Shown here one piece after another: positions 1 to 12,329 of a DNA stretch of 64,000 bases. The position numbers and the translations under genes were made by a program. The notes under the pieces were generated by a model. It was not told the origin of the DNA, searched no databases, and was given only the letters and a program-made list of their open reading frames with translations. Position 1 is the stretch's first letter; each line of letters begins with the position of its first letter. The DNA is taken from the NCBI GenBank assembly GCA_964019055.1, contig OZ025220.1, positions 4,263,478 to 4,327,477 of the forward strand. Reading direction: 5' to 3'. Source of the stretch: Anthopleura xanthogrammica. Its lineage: Eukaryota; Cnidaria; Anthozoa; Actiniaria; Actiniidae.

Positions 1-1262
1 TTTCAGCCAAAGTATCGGGAAATATGCGGCATCTGTCACATTTTGCATTGTGTTCGTGATCACAAACGGCGAGGTAATCTTTATCCGTTGAAGAACTAAG
101 AGCATATGACCTACAGTGATCGGCAACTTCAGAATGATTTGAAATATCAATCTGGAAAAATGAACAATGACAGAAAACAATTAGCCGGGTATTATTCTTG
201 CATGCACTTATTATATTATAATTATTACAAGATTTTTATGTCCATTGGACTGTTCATAAAATGGCTTCCACCTGTTCTTACCTTATAGTCACCTTTATAG
301 TAGCGTTTGGCATCTTTGAGTTTTTGGTTTGTTTGTTTGGCCCATGTCAGACCCTTTTCATAGCAATCTCCAAGCTTTTCAACGATGTTCTCTAGATCAT
401 CGAAGGCTTTTCCGCCCATGGCTGAGATATAATCAAGGCCTTGTAAGGATTTACGTACGGACGCAGAACAGACGTTGAGAACTCTGCGTAATGTACTGCG
501 GCTCATCGGTTGGAAATTCATCTCCTTGCAATATCTTTCGTACTGTTGAATACACTGCTCTGGGATAAGATTGCGCACAACATTTGGAATCTTTATATCT
601 CTGTCAGTAGAAAGTTTTAATGTTTTTTCTCCAAATGGCAAGTCTTGAATGACATGAGAACTCGTTATAAATGTAACAAAGTGGTCAATTTTTTCTGGCT
701 CAACGCAAACTCTGGTGTTTTTTAAAGGAGGGAGTACAGCACCCCTACCATGTAGCAATAGATGGTGTTTAGCAATGTTGAAACGGTATCTGGTCAAGTC
801 TGGTATCCATTTCTGGAGTTCCTTGAATGTAACCTTATCAGCCATAATAGACAAAATCTGCCTTCGGGTGCTCCATTGGCTGGTGTTATTATAGCATTCT
901 GATAAAGCATCCACTAGAGAAATATCGATTTTTTCGACTTCTGCGAACTTGTCACATGAAAAACCTTCAAGTAGAGTGGATGACTGGCCTGGTGCGATTT
1001 CTTCAAGGCACGTAGTAACAACTTGGCGAGCTTTACGCATGTGAAAACGTTTCGTACGATCTGAAACCTGTTCCAATGGTGATGATAAAGGGTATCTGAT
1101 CGGACTTACATCTCTTGAAGTTAGAAAGGCATTCAGTTTTTCCCTCGGTGTGGTGAGAGTGGTTGATTCATCTTCTGAGATAGTGGAAGCAAAAGATGTC
1201 TCGCCAGGTTGATATAGGCTCATAGGGGTATCTGTAACACCACCAGGTTGATATAGGCTCAT
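1..1262 (-). CDS. Partial unrecognised multicopy cnidarian-type protein (3' end beyond window)
   Basis: Minus-strand gene leaving the window at its left edge. One large exon (282-1262) ends with ...YYKGDYK at a clean GT donor. A phase-matched exon (1-151) begins after a TTTTTCCAG acceptor with IDISNHSEVADHCR and contains CDHEH..CDRC, a probable metal-binding Cys/His cluster. The large exon is mostly helical and polar with no signal peptide or membrane segment. The true start lies upstream: an acidic segment in another frame at about 1300-1366 (NSDIEDDEV) looks like the previous part of the same exon, separated by a single-base frameshift. I recall similar proteins as high-copy families in cnidarian genomes, probably transposon-encoded, but nothing in the visible part proves a transposase. 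Function unknown. Confidence 0.55.
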
Positions 1263-1281
1263 AGGGGTATCTGTAACATCA
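1204..1281. repeat. 39-bp direct duplication inside coding exon
   Basis: Two nearly identical copies of a 39-bp unit (CCAGGTTGATATAGGCTCAT...) lie head to tail. The unit is 13 codons, so the duplication is in frame and gives a repeated MSLYQPG segment at the N-terminal side of the ORF. It looks like a recent slippage duplication. Confidence 0.85.
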
Positions 1282-1369
1282 CCCGCTGATGATTGACAAG
1301 ATGGGGTGGGTAATTGACGTGGACAACTTTACTTCGTCATCCTCAATATCACTATTCTGCAAACCAAGA

Positions 1370-3660
1370 GTTCATAGTAGTAATTAGTGTTTCGCGGAAA
1401 TATATAGAACAAAATGTTTCCTTTTCAGTTGCTTAATTTAGTTTGCTTTATTAGACTTTTGACACATGATCTCGAGATAAAACAAAACTAAAAGAACTAA
1501 ATTAGAAAAAATACAATTGCGAGGGAGATTTAGGACTGAATTAAAGATGTTAATCCTCTACTGAATCCTCTAAAATTTATAATTCAGTTTAAAATGTCTC
1601 TCAAAAATGTTATTTTTCTAGTTTAGCTCTTTAATTGACGGCTTTCGAAATGCTAGTTGGCAAACGAGACGTCATACTTCAGGGGTCGTACTTCAGTGAT
1701 AATGGTTGTAATGATGATCATTATCAATCAATAATCAATAGTGTCGCCCAGGAGCTTAAAGAGCTCTTTCAAAATACGAAAGTGGTACACAACTTTATCA
1801 CCGACGCAGTTAATATAACAGCGCACTGAGTGCGCCATTTCCCGCCAAAAATGGTAGGGTCTCTTTAACTTACTTTGGAGAATAATACGTCATAATTTGT
1901 TGAAAATTGTAGGATTAAAGGTAAGTTTGAAAAACAATTTCATTTGAATAAAGTTTTTAAACGCGATAAAAGACCAGCTTCAGCACGTCTGAATGCAGCT
2001 CAATTTAGAAGTTGAAATTCTTTTGTTTTGTCGGCTTCAAATTGAGCTGCTTTGACATCAGATGAAGGGGGTCTATATTTTCGATTTTGCTCCCTAATAA
2101 ATTATTAATAAATTTGATGTCAGGAACCAGGAAGTATAGTTTTAAGTGTGTGTGCGTGTGGAAGGGGGGGGGGGGGGCTAATTGCCTTGACTGTGATTAG
2201 AGAGTTCAGCGGGTACTCTACACCTTGCATTATTTCCTCTAGCCCATCCTAGCCCAAGTTTGGATCGATGTAGGGGACAAACAGTCCAACTATGGATATC
2301 GTCCGGAAAAGTAAACATGGCTGATCATTTAAGAATAAGATCGATCTCGCTCTCGATGCCAGTAAACTGAAATGAGCATTTATGCGCAGAGAATTCCTTC
2401 TGACATGCTTGCAAAGGTATAACTGTAGTGCTTTGCTTTCGATCTTTCCTATCAAATCCACAGATTCCGCCAACAATCGATTTAAATGAGCAGCAAATCT
2501 CCATTATATTTCTACACTTTGTACACAAGCAACGCAAAAACAATCTAAATGAATCCGTCTTTTAAACATGTCAATTTCATGGGCCCTCGTGACACGCTAA
2601 TTGGTGCCAGACATTTGTCTAGGTTGTTTGTTATTATTTTGACACGGTTTTGTTGTATAAATCCAAAAGGAAAAGTACCGAAAAAATATATAAAACCAAG
2701 TCTTCCTAAATTTCAAGCTTTAATCAACAATGAAATTTGGCAGTTTATAACCAATATTTTGCATGTTTTGATAAAAATAACCGTGTTATGATTTTGAGGC
2801 CACAGACGTACTAATTTGATGCTTGGGTTTATAGTCCCCGGGGTTAGTCAAAAAGCAAAATGAATTCATAGTGTGTGTTCACTGATTCAAAATCCTTTGA
2901 GAATGATTCCAGGAACTTCTAGTTTGTCATCAAAAATGATTCTCTTCTTATAAAGTCAACATGAAGCTGCTTGAATGCTAAATAAGTACACAATATGTAA
3001 ATTGATTGGTCTCGCCGACAGATAAAATCTTCGGTTTTCTTACAACTTTCAGGTCGTGATGTGGCGCGCAAAATAATTTCCCCAAGAAAATTTTACATGA
3101 TTCGTAGAGATCACTATTTCAACTTTAGCTCGGGTTGTTTTTTTTGGCAAAAAAGTTTCGTCGCACATGGAAAAAATCCTGATTATTTTTACCCTACTTT
3201 AAGAGAGGTTTTGTATGTGCTCCAAATATATATCAAGTAAAAATTGAAAAACTAAAGCAAAATTTCTGAAACTCTGCCAATTGCTTCTTAAGATACCAGT
3301 TAACTACTCTTTAATGTCATTACAGCGCTAGCATTATTTATATGGTCGCGAGAAGCTGTTAAAGTTGATGTAAATTTTCCGCCGAAAATTAGCAAATTTA
3401 GTCGAAAATCTTTAACTTCGATTTTCTCGAAAACTAAGCGGTATTTTACCAAACCAACTACACAGTTGTTTTCCTTACATCATGGCCTATCTAAGTTTAA
3501 AATATGAGCGAAATCGATTTTTCGACTCTTGCCACCCGATGTTTGGTTTTTGCTGACATGCCCTCTTAAATTCTTTTGAATTCTTATTAGAAATTAGAGC
3601 TTACCCCATTTCCCCCCGTTTTTCCCCATTTCAGTTAGACTCAACAGCTTTTGCCAACCC
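1370..3660. other. Intergenic stretch without a supportable gene
   Basis: No open frame here has plausible protein character. There is a run of 14 G at 2164-2177 and several AT-rich stretches. Nothing else was recognised. Confidence 0.5.
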
Positions 3661-5372
3661 TCATCGGATATAGGTACTTGCAAGTTTAGCAAGAGAAGCT
3701 GCCAGTCTGGAACAGCCGTCGCCTGCACTTGTTTTTCCAATAAAAAGTTCCTCAAGTGTTTTCTCCATCTCTAACGTTTCTTCTGCCTCTAAAGTCAGGT
3801 CACGAATGACTTTTCTGCTTTCGACTGCCAGTTCTCCCCTGAAAAGCATGCATCACCTCGCAAAAACATTGCTTAACTCTTATCCATTCTGATGGCATAT
3901 TTCATTAACTTCCTTCATAATTGTGCTACATTTGTCTCTGATCTTTCTTTTCTTGTACCAACTAGAAGAAGATAAGCTTAATAGAGGGTGCGCTAATAAT
4001 TTTGGTGCGCTTTTGTTGAGTCTGGTAAAGGCAAACGAATCGTTTTATTCGCCAGTATTTGGCAGGTGACTCAGGATTTGGTAGCAAGTGATCTTAGCTA
4101 CAACCTTTGATTGGAGTGCTTGTATGGATACAAGGTTTGAAGCTAGCACTAGTGGTGATCTAGATGGCAATTGAACTTTTGGCGGGATCAATCTTTCATG
4201 GATTGACCCCTGGTTTATTACCTTTATCACAACCGAGAATTCTTCTGATTTTAAGAAACTGGACTCATTGAGGCTCCTTCAACGTAAATTGCCAGTGATT
4301 ACAACGAAATAAGTCCCAACATAAACTTTACTTGCTACCGATTTCACTGCTGAGTTGAAAAGCCTTGTGGAGATTGGTCGGCCATCGTTGTCACGTAAAT
4401 TTCTTATAAAGAATGAGGCTACTTCATCTGTAAATATTTTAAATACATCGTTTTGGCAAAACGTATTGGGTGGAGCACATATTTCTGTTGTCATAGCGTA
4501 CCAGTTCTTATTGCGATCAAGTTCCTGAGAAAACACTTGCACAAGCTTTACTGATGGCATATTTGGATGACTACATCCTTCTTTGCCGTCGACTTCTTGA
4601 ACAACAACTTTGATGATGGAGTAGCTAGATTTGAGTTTACCACTGAAAATTGAAAACACTTAATAATAGATTTTTTAAATAAAACTCTCTATATTTAATA
4701 ATTATTCACTGAAGGCAAAGCAAATATTGGTGAATATTTTCTGTGATGTAGTCAAGGTAAATAATCACCATACCCACTGAGCCTAAGGTGAATAATATTT
4801 TAGTATGATTTTAGACTTGAATTGATCAGACAAAAGATGAACACCTCAGATTGGTCAATGATTATGGGGTTTGCAAAAGTTTGCCAGAGCTCGAGTAATA
4901 CTAAAACATTTAACTTATCCCTAATTTCATTTTGTGCTGTGTTTTATTCAAGTCTAAAATTATACTACTTATATTAATTGTGTATATTGTCCATATTATA
5001 TGCCTTTTTAGGAATTGTTAGGTAAACTTTCTCTAAAGGAATCTTGGGTGCCTTTTTTCAATTTGCCCTTATTTAAATATAATGCGAAGCAGTCCAAGAC
5101 AAAACTGGTTTCGCTTTAAAAGGAAAATCAACAGTCCTTCCTTCTCCATGCTCATTAAGCATGTAAAACCAGTGAGAAGGAAGAGTTTCAAACCTTACGA
5201 AGTCATCTTTTTCATACATCATGTGTCCTTTATGTTCTGCAAAGGTGCCTTTGTTGTGAATGATAAATCTCCAGACATCTAATTCCATATTTATGTAAAC
5301 TGGAGCTAAAATCTTGCCTTTTAGATAAGATGTGACTGCACCAAAGAAGTCACGGCCTGCATTGGTAAGGCT
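3661..5372 (-). pseudogene. Decayed multi-exon gene of unknown function
   Basis: Three or four minus-strand coding-like blocks lie in order. Block 5073-5372 follows an AACAG acceptor (SLTNAGRDFFGAVTSYLKGK... to ...VLSWTASHYI and a stop). Block 4279-4642 follows a TTTTCAG acceptor (GKLKSSYSIIKVVVQEVDGK... to ...VITGNLR). Further blocks lie at 4045-4230 and 3661-3849 in shifted frames. The blocks have natural amino-acid composition and good acceptors, but stops and frame changes interrupt them, so I call a remnant or one with exons I cannot join. No domain recognised. Confidence 0.35.
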
Positions 5373-5632
5373 CTGTTAAAAACTTTTAAAAACAAAATCA
5401 AACAATATTTTTCAAATCAATAAAATTATAAGGCTTAAAAATGTTCTTAGTGTAGGTTTTTGATTTGTCTCAAAAACACCAAAATAACACTAACCACAAC
5501 AGTTCTTTAGTCAGATATTTCCCAACTAAAAAGTTCTAATGACCATCCTCTCCATTTGAGAAGGTATTCGTTGTCCTAGGAAATGCGATTCGAAAAAGCT
5601 CAACCATTGTAAGCTTGCTTATCACTTCAATA

Positions 5633-5800
5633 GAACGTTTTCGTATGACTCACCTTTAACATGCAAATGAGCATGTGTATAAAATAGCATGCTAATGAGG
5701 TGTGCGTGTAGCTACATGCTTCAGTGATTCGCGCTCTCGGGTTAAAATCAGTAATCAAAATATAACAATTGAGTGACAACGAAAACATTGATTGATTTGC
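5633..5800 (+). repeat. Left terminal inverted repeat of ISL2EU-like element
   Basis: About 168 bp matching the reverse complement of 10163-10330 with few differences, including the shared stretches CATGCAAATGAGCATG and GCTACATGCTTCAGTGA. The arm itself contains short palindromes (ATGCAAATGAGCATG). Confidence 0.85.
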
Positions 5801-5882
5801 TCATATTATTATTTGCTCATATTTATTGACTGCTGTATTAAAGAACAAAACTTTTGCTTAGCCTATTTTGCCATGCATAATT

Positions 5883-6560
5883 CTACGCATTGTTTTTGTC
5901 TATTTGTTTGTCGACTTTTGCCAGGAGACTATCAACTTTGTCCATCGTCGACATGGCTCTCTCACACATTTTCTTATGTGACTGCTGGGCCTCTTTAGCG
6001 TAGTCAAGCTTCCTTTTCCTTTTCCCTTTCCTCTTCTCATCTACTTCTGTACTTGAATCTGATCCACCCTCTGATGATGGCACAAAGTTACTCCTTATTT
6101 TACTTTGAATAGCCTCTTGTTTGCGTTGTGCAGCTGTTTTCTTTTGTGCATACTTCATTTGATTCTGTACAGCTAATACATCAGGTGTGCTGTGCTGTTC
6201 CGGGACATCAAATGGTTTGGATTGAGACTCAGCTGACTGCTCTGATTGCAATGCTTGTTTTATGATCCTCTTCATTCTCGCAATGACTCGCGTATCTCCG
6301 CCTTCCAGGTATAACTACGACGTGTTCTGGTAATCCTACGTCAGCTATCCTCTGTTTGCAATACAGTAGCACATCCCCCCAGCCTTTACCAGTGCAATAA
6401 TTGTAACACTCAAGTACAAAAGTCTTCTCTTTTTCGCCGACGTTGGCTCGTTTCCTACTTTTCTCTTTTGACTCTAATTCAAACAAAACGAATAAAACGT
6501 AAATACAAAAGCATTCTCGCAATGAGTCGTACAAAAGAGGATATGTAGGCACGTTTTGAT
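5883..6560 (-). pseudogene. Second ORF of the ISL2EU-like element, frameshifted
   Basis: The N-terminal part (about 6229-6485) is basic and polar (ELESKEKSRKRANVGEKEK, then FVLECYNYCTGKGWGDVLLY). The C-terminal part (5883-6275) lies in another frame and is a highly charged helical tail (KRKGKRKRKLDYAKEAQQSH) ending at a stop. The pair is most simply one protein broken by a frameshift near 6275. A 14-bp sequence at the break (CATTCTCGCAATGA) recurs near 6507, so a small duplication may have caused it. Such elements often carry a second DNA-binding protein next to the transposase; no Myb or MADF domain can be confirmed here. Confidence 0.4.
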
Positions 6561-7101
6561 CTTAAACAATTTTTTACCTGAGCTACTTGTATCTGTTTTA
6601 AGAAAACTTTCATCTTGTTGCAACATTTTTAAATAATTAGACTGTTGTCGACGATACGTGTGGTTGTGGTGTGGAAATTATTCTGTTGCTGACTTGAATA
6701 CATCTGCAGTGAACTGCACACTTGAATGTTGCTAAAATATACAGTCACCTAAAGTGTGCGTGCTTTTCGCGCTTTATAACGCTAAATAGAATTGCATTGC
6801 ACACCGCCGCCATGGATAACCGTGACCTACAATTTGTGTTGCTGAACATACTAGCGTTTTTGTTAGTTTTGAGTTCCATGCAGCCTCCTTTACTTTATGT
6901 CAACAACGTTCCTTTATGCTCATCCCCCATATTGCAAACCTAAATCATGAATTAATACTTTGTGTGCTGCTTTACCGTAGCTCTGTTTACTGGGCTAAGA
7001 AGACAATGAAGAATACAGGATTGAACGATAAGGGCTAAGGGTTAAAAACCCAAAGCCGATTTATTAAGTGAATAAATTCAATCCATATAAATACAATAAT
7101 T

Positions 7102-8935
7102 TCATAGAACTAAAATGTAGTAAAGGCCATCCCATTTCATTCCTAATAAAGGATAGTAGGCTGATCGAATAGGAATGATGCGAAATGCGTTTTTAATGTC
7201 TGTTTTGGCCAAAAAACAACCCTTCCCGTTTTGCTTTACTAAACGAATTGCATCCTCTATTGTAGCATAATGGACACTAGTATGTTCAGGCTGAATGCCA
7301 TCATTTACGGAAGTTCCTTGAGGAAAAGAGAGGTGATGGATCATTCTGAATTCGCCGGGAATTTTCTTTGGCACCACCCCTAAAGGAGAGACTCTGAAAA
7401 CGGAAAATGGGGGAGATTGAAATGGGCCTGCAAGCCTATGAGCCTCCAGTTCTTTTTGAAGTTTAACAGAAACAACATCAGGTTGACAGCGCGCACTTAA
7501 TAGGTTCTCAGCCTCAAAAGTGATCAACTCTCCCTCAAAATGTAAAGGAAAGCCTACACTAAAACCCTTATAAAGGAAATCAACTATTGACGGTTTATAC
7601 CCAGAAAGCAACTTACACAAGCGATCAACCTTTACTGGGGTTGGGAGGCTGTGGTTTGGACTGTTTGGTGTAGGAAGAGGTTCTGGTATGCTTCGTGGGG
7701 GGACGAAAATTGCATTGAAAAATGGAATGATTCCCCTCACACTTAGAACATGTATGTTTATAATCACAACCAGGGCAATCCTTTCCCTTATGGAAACGAT
7801 AGCAAAATCCCTTCGGTATTGGCCCCTGCTTGTTGGTCTTAGCAGGTAATACATTGTTGGCAGGTAAAGACTGTTTGTTAACGTTCACCTGTGCCTGTGC
7901 CTGTAACCACAGCTCCCACTGAATATTCCCCCAAGGATAGAGAGTAGGATTACTTTGCCTAAGAAAGCGGAAATTTTCGTCATAAAATTTCCAATTTTGT
8001 CCCCGAGAAGCCAAATCCTGTATTATCTCCCCATATTTCATAAGGGCAGGTGCCTTAGTTGGCCTTTCCTGGGTATAAACCGCCACAAATATTCTGAAAG
8101 CGGACATCCAAGTATCAATGTTAATTATGCGTTTGGGTTTAGAGGCCACCTCTAAACATAATGTAGGGTGGTCCGCACCCCTACTAACCACATTAAGTTG
8201 ATACTTGGATTCCGTTATCGGATTCGTTAGTAACAAACCAAAATCTATATACTCATTTGCTAATATCTTGGATTTTAACTTAACCGCTATGCGGGAGGCT
8301 AACCTAAGGCCTACGGACTGGAAAACCTGGCTAGGAGAAGATGAATGCCGGTCCTCACCTGTCAAGGAGTTGTTAACCAGATTTATGGAGTTACTGACTG
8401 TGGTGGTAGTAGACTGGCTCGACGCTGCATTAGTATTGGTTCCGATTGGTAACTCTGTGAGCTCCTCGTCATTTAATGGCTGGCCTAATGGTAGAGCTAA
8501 TGGCTGAGTTGACAACTGAGAAGACTGAGTTGACGGTTGTATGGCTTGGGCCAGCAGCGGAGCAATATTTTTAGTGACCTCTGCACTAACCCTGGCAACC
8601 AACTGGTCAAAGACTTGTTGAGGTATTGCTGGTAATGATGACGTTACAGGGCCATCATTAGTGTCTGTTGGGTTTGTTGCACTTGTCTGACGCTGTGTTG
8701 TCCTGTTAGATTTTCTCCTAGTGACTTGTGGAGGAGCATGAAGGTCATGCTGTCTAAGGGACGAAACAGATCTTCCACCGACCCCGAACAAATGAACATT
8801 AACACTGCCAAAAAGACCAAAATCCAACTCAGTACGAGGATCAAAGTGAGAGAGTAGGTCATTCCTAAGTCTACGTACAAATGAATGGTCAGCCGACTAT
8901 CCTTTATTAGGAATGAAATGGGATGGCCTTTACTA
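7102..8935 (-). mobile_element. Truncated DIRS-like retroelement inserted in the ISL2EU-like transposon
   Basis: Two overlapping minus-strand ORFs. The first (8827 to 7625) is gag-like: a low-complexity Thr/Ser/Gln N-terminus, then a Cys/His cluster near its end (FHKGKDCPGCDYKHTCSKCE, followed by H and C). The second (about 7660 to 7102) is the start of a reverse transcriptase: FRVSPLGVVPKKIPGEFRMI, then SFPQGTSVNDG, then FLAKTDIKNAFRIIPI with the first catalytic aspartate. It stops abruptly at GLYY before the catalytic DD motif, so RNase H, methylase and tyrosine recombinase are missing. The VPKK..GEFR and FLAKTDI motifs are DIRS-like rather than gypsy-like. The same RT segment recurs inverted at 8896-8934. 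Confidence 0.7.
7119..7157. repeat. 39-bp inverted repeat arm (RT fragment); partner at 8896-8934
   Basis: This stretch is the exact reverse complement of 8896-8934, with looser similarity for about 10 more bases on each side. Both arms encode PLLGMKWDGLYY, here on the minus strand and at the partner on the plus strand. Confidence 0.9.
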
Positions 8936-9203
8936 TTATGACTTTGCTGGTCGGCGCCGTGAAGCAACTGATCCAAAAGGTGGTGTCGCGTGACCAAACC
9001 AGTTGCCCATAGCAACATAGGCATATTAAACGCACCACTGCCCACCGGCCACGTGAGTCGCATTATTATATAACAATAAAACTATAATCTATTATTAGTT
9101 AACTTCTTAAATCATTATATCGTAAATAAAATACTACAAATAACAATTAGAGGAAGAGCATAAAAATTCTATTTGTTGACAAATATTCCATTTAAATCAG
9201 CGC

Positions 9204-10025
9204 TTGTTGCCAAATTTTCACGGTCATGGATTCAGTGGTAGAGATGTCTATTCTCTAATAGCACATCAACCCTGGTTGTTTTGGAGAAATACTGGTGAAA
9301 CTCCACAATCCTTTCTACAACTAGTTGCGGACGTGTCTCCTGTTTTGTTTCGCTTAACGACAGTAGGACAAATAAGCATTACAAATCAAGTATTGCTTGT
9401 TATGATGTGGCTACGCAAATACCTTCATGTTGAAAATCTGGCGTTATGGTTTGATATCGATCCATCATCTGTAGTGCGCATTATAAATAGGACTCTACCA
9501 GAACTTTGGCGATACTTCCAAAACCAAATCCGTTGGCCAAACGTATTAGAATGGACTAACCTAATGGGAAATTGGCCAGAGTTTCCCCATTCTGTTGGTG
9601 CTATTGATAGCACCCCTCACGATAATCAGGGACATTTAAGATTTGTTCAAGCTGGTTTTTTTGGTAGCACCCATGACGCTACATCTTACAGACTCATGAC
9701 TCGTATACGACCAGGTCAACCTCTAGCTCTCCCACCAGGAGCAAATCTACTAGCTGACAGGGCCTATCCTGATGGTGGGCCCCTACTAACACCAGTCAGA
9801 GCAAACCAAATTCGAATTTTGAATCAAAGAGATAGACGTCGGGCTAGAAAATTCAACAGGTGTTTGTCCAGACGAAGAATAAGAGTTGAACACGTTTTTA
9901 AGAATATGAAAACCTACAAGGCTGTTGGGGAAATCTGGAGACACCCAAGATGGTTAATGCCCATCTGTGTTGAGCTAGCAGCGTTTTTGGCCGAGAGGCG
10001 TGTAACATTGTTCGAAAGCATCTAA
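9204..10025 (+). pseudogene. DDE (DDE_Tnp_4) transposase of ISL2EU/Harbinger type, internally deleted
   Basis: 273 codons with the HARBI1-like layout: an N-terminal region with the helix-turn-helix-like stretch LLVMMWLRKYLHVENLALWF, the first catalytic aspartate in VGAIDSTPH, the second in LLADRAYPDGG and the glutamate in RRIRVEHVFKNMK. Between IDSTPH and DNQGHLRFVQAGF about 25-30 residues are absent compared with the family, where a conserved GHRH-type stretch normally lies. The deletion is in frame, so the ORF is open but the enzyme is unlikely to work. The first codon used here is an in-frame TTG; coding probably starts from an upstream exon ending near the CAG at 9200. The function would be cut-and-paste transposition of the surrounding element. 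Confidence 0.75.
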
Positions 10026-10162
10026 GTATACCCTAAAATATAGATCATAAATGCATTTAAACAATGCAACGTAATTTTTTCCTTTAGGCGCAAGCCACTG
10101 GTTTAATTTACAAGTTCATGCATGTTAATTACATTTGAAATTATTGTTAAAAGTGGTTTCGA

Positions 10163-10330
10163 GCATATCAATAAATATTTTCGTTGTCACTCAATTGTTA
10201 TATTTTGATTACTGATTTTAACCCGAGAGCGCAAATCACTGAAGCATGTAGCTACACGCACACCTCATTAGCATGCTATTTTATACACATGCTCATTTGC
10301 ATGTTAAAGGTGAGTTATACGAAAACGTTC
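10163..10330 (-). repeat. Right terminal inverted repeat of ISL2EU-like element
   Basis: Reverse complement of 5633-5800 with few mismatches, ending in CGAAAACGTTC followed by the TA target duplication at 10331-10332. Confidence 0.85.
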
Positions 10331-10332
10331 TA

Positions 10333-11237
10333 GTGTTAAAACAAAAATTAAATTTCTCTACTCACATTTGCAGTCTTCTTCCTCTCGATAATTCTTTCCA
10401 ATTTAATTTAATTTAATTTTTTTCCTTTTTAGCACAGTATCGTACATTACTACCAAAGATAGTGAGTTAAGTTGTCGATAATCTTGAATTTCACTTGTCC
10501 TTCGCTTTGAGCAGGAAGCCATGTTTAATACCTGCTTTATAGTGGGGCGGATATGTGCTGAAATTGTTCGTTTTCTGTTAAAAGCACCAATTTTGGCAGA
10601 CATATAGTCTTTTAGGTGTTTATTAATATCTAATATGGTGCAATCGCAAAAAGTTCCCTTAAACTGATTTAGGGGGATGTTTTCAAAATGGCCGCCATTT
10701 TGAACCGGAAGTGAAAGTTCGCCAAAAGGGATGAACTTAAAAAAACACAACTTCGTCAGCATCGTGAAAATATGGGCTAGAAAACGTTATTCGATCATTA
10801 AGAAAGAGAATGTGTCCAAATTTGAGTTTAAAAAAAAAATTAAAATAAAAAAAGCAAAGTTTTATGTCAAACCGGAAGTAGCATGTGCCAGCGGCAGAAG
10901 TTGTATTTTAATTTATTAAGATTATACACTTTATTAATTTTCGAACATTCTGTTAACATATTTGACTACCGTAAACCTCCGAATATAAGCACAGCCAAAA
11001 ATAAGCCCATTATCAAGTGGTCATATGGTTTTTCTATTGTTCTAAACATGTTGGGCATATATATAGGTTTTATATTCGGAGGTTTACTGTATTTTCATGG
11101 TATTCCCTTATACCAAATGAGCACATCCTTATGAAATGTTAACTTCACCAGTAATAGTTTTCATAGATGTTTAAAACTGCTAAAGCCTAAACAATGTAAA
11201 TCTCTACAATTATTTACAGCAATACGTTTATAGTGTC
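10333..11237. other. Non-coding stretch
   Basis: A/T-rich sequence with oligo-A runs (10825-10860). Two inverted copies of a motif containing CCTCCGAATATA lie at about 10974-10990 and 11070-11090 and could form a hairpin of about 120 bp. No supportable gene. Confidence 0.4.
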
Positions 11238-11519
11238 TCATATATCAGTGCAGCGCGGTTCATTTTTTGTACAGGAAGAGATTCCTCGACATCCCTTTTG
11301 ACAGCTGCAACTTATGAGTTCCTGGCATGATCGCATGACCTCCGGATCAGACATTTTGGCATCCCCTTGGACAGTCAGGGTTTCAACAGTATGGTCCTTG
11401 TACAGAACTTTACAGAACTTTTCCACGAAATTTTTCCCATTCAATTGACCAGCGAAGTCTTTGCAGAAAGAACTTTGAGTACTGTCAAACAAGTTAATGT
11501 GGAAAATAACTCCAGTCAC
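11238..11519 (-). pseudogene. Cys-rich C-terminal exon fragment
   Basis: The open frame ends in a Cys-rich block (ELISCSCQKGC then SSCTKNEPRCTDI), resembling the CxC-type zinc-binding tails of several multicopy cnidarian and insect transposon-linked proteins. The upstream half (CKDFAGQLNGKNFVEKFCK) has ordinary composition. No start or splice partner is clear. Bases 11278-11346, coding part of the Cys-rich block, are duplicated inside element A at 14033-14101. Confidence 0.45.
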
Positions 11520-12326
11520 TCCACCTTTTGCTCTGCTATTTTTGAAGGTAATCTGTAAACGAAACGAATATGAATTGTATTTGAACTGATTTATTTACGA
11601 TTTACGGTGGTTAATGATTTTACGATGCTCTCCTTGTTGTATAAGTCACATTGTTGAATAGTTGGATAAATTTATCTACCTTTATCTAGTGCCAAAGTAA
11701 CAGTCATACGAATACGGGGGTTTACTTTAGCAGAGAATGTGTGAAGAGACAGTCAATTATATTATCGTTCCCCCCCCCCCTGATCTATGTAGCCGTTTAC
11801 TTGTAGATTGAAATTTACGTTAGTCGCCTAAGATAGTAAATAACGTATCTAATTTAGAAGACAGTTTGACTTAATGCACTCTTTAGGTTCACAATATTTT
11901 CCATAAGAGCACCTTGGCTTGTAATCCTTTCACCCTTACTTTTCACAAAAATTCCATCCTCTTCAGTTTTCCTGAAGTACCACGATCCAGGGAATTCTTT
12001 CTTACTATTAGATCTATTACTTCGAACTATCTCTCTTCATGTTGAAATTCAAGTGAATCAAAATGACTCTTAGTGTAATCATAAATCATAGCCGCTCTAT
12101 GCCAAGCGTCGCTGATTGGTCAATATATTCCTTTCCTTGAGTGATCCTAAACAGATCTTAAAAAGGTTATCGTGTATCATAAGAAAATGTCAAAGTATGA
12201 CCTTTTGTCCTGGAAGATCAATGCAAGCGATGGTTGGTTATGAAAACATAAATTGTGGTGGTCTGTAGTAGACAGGCAGGCAACCAAGTACTCAAGTACA
12301 TGAAAGTTGTGATGTGCTCATAAGGG
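11520..12326. other. Non-coding stretch left of element A
   Basis: No gene seen. A 10-C run lies at about 11770-11779. This is the left flank of the EnSpm-like insertion; its last three bases before the element, CTC at 12327-12329, are the target duplication. Confidence 0.5.
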
Positions 12327-12329
12327 CTC

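Larger units (their letters stand above)
5633..10330. mobile_element. ISL2EU/Harbinger-like DNA transposon with long terminal inverted repeats
   Basis: The ends are inverted copies of each other: GAACGTTTTCGTA at 5633 and its complement ending at 10330. Near-identical arms run about 168 bp (5633-5800 and 10163-10330). A 2-bp TA target duplication flanks them (5631-5632 and 10331-10332). Inside are a minus-strand second ORF (about 5883-6560), a DIRS-like insertion (about 7100-8935) and a plus-strand DDE transposase (9204-10025). Two-gene structure, long arms and TA duplication fit ISL2EU/IS4EU-type Harbinger relatives. The copy is dead: the transposase has an internal deletion and the second ORF is frameshifted. 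Confidence 0.8.

Noticed and set aside
6722..6943. 73-codon plus-strand ORF with a hydrophobic segment
   Set aside because: No support beyond openness; it lies antisense to the region between the second ORF and the DIRS insertion and shows no conserved motif.
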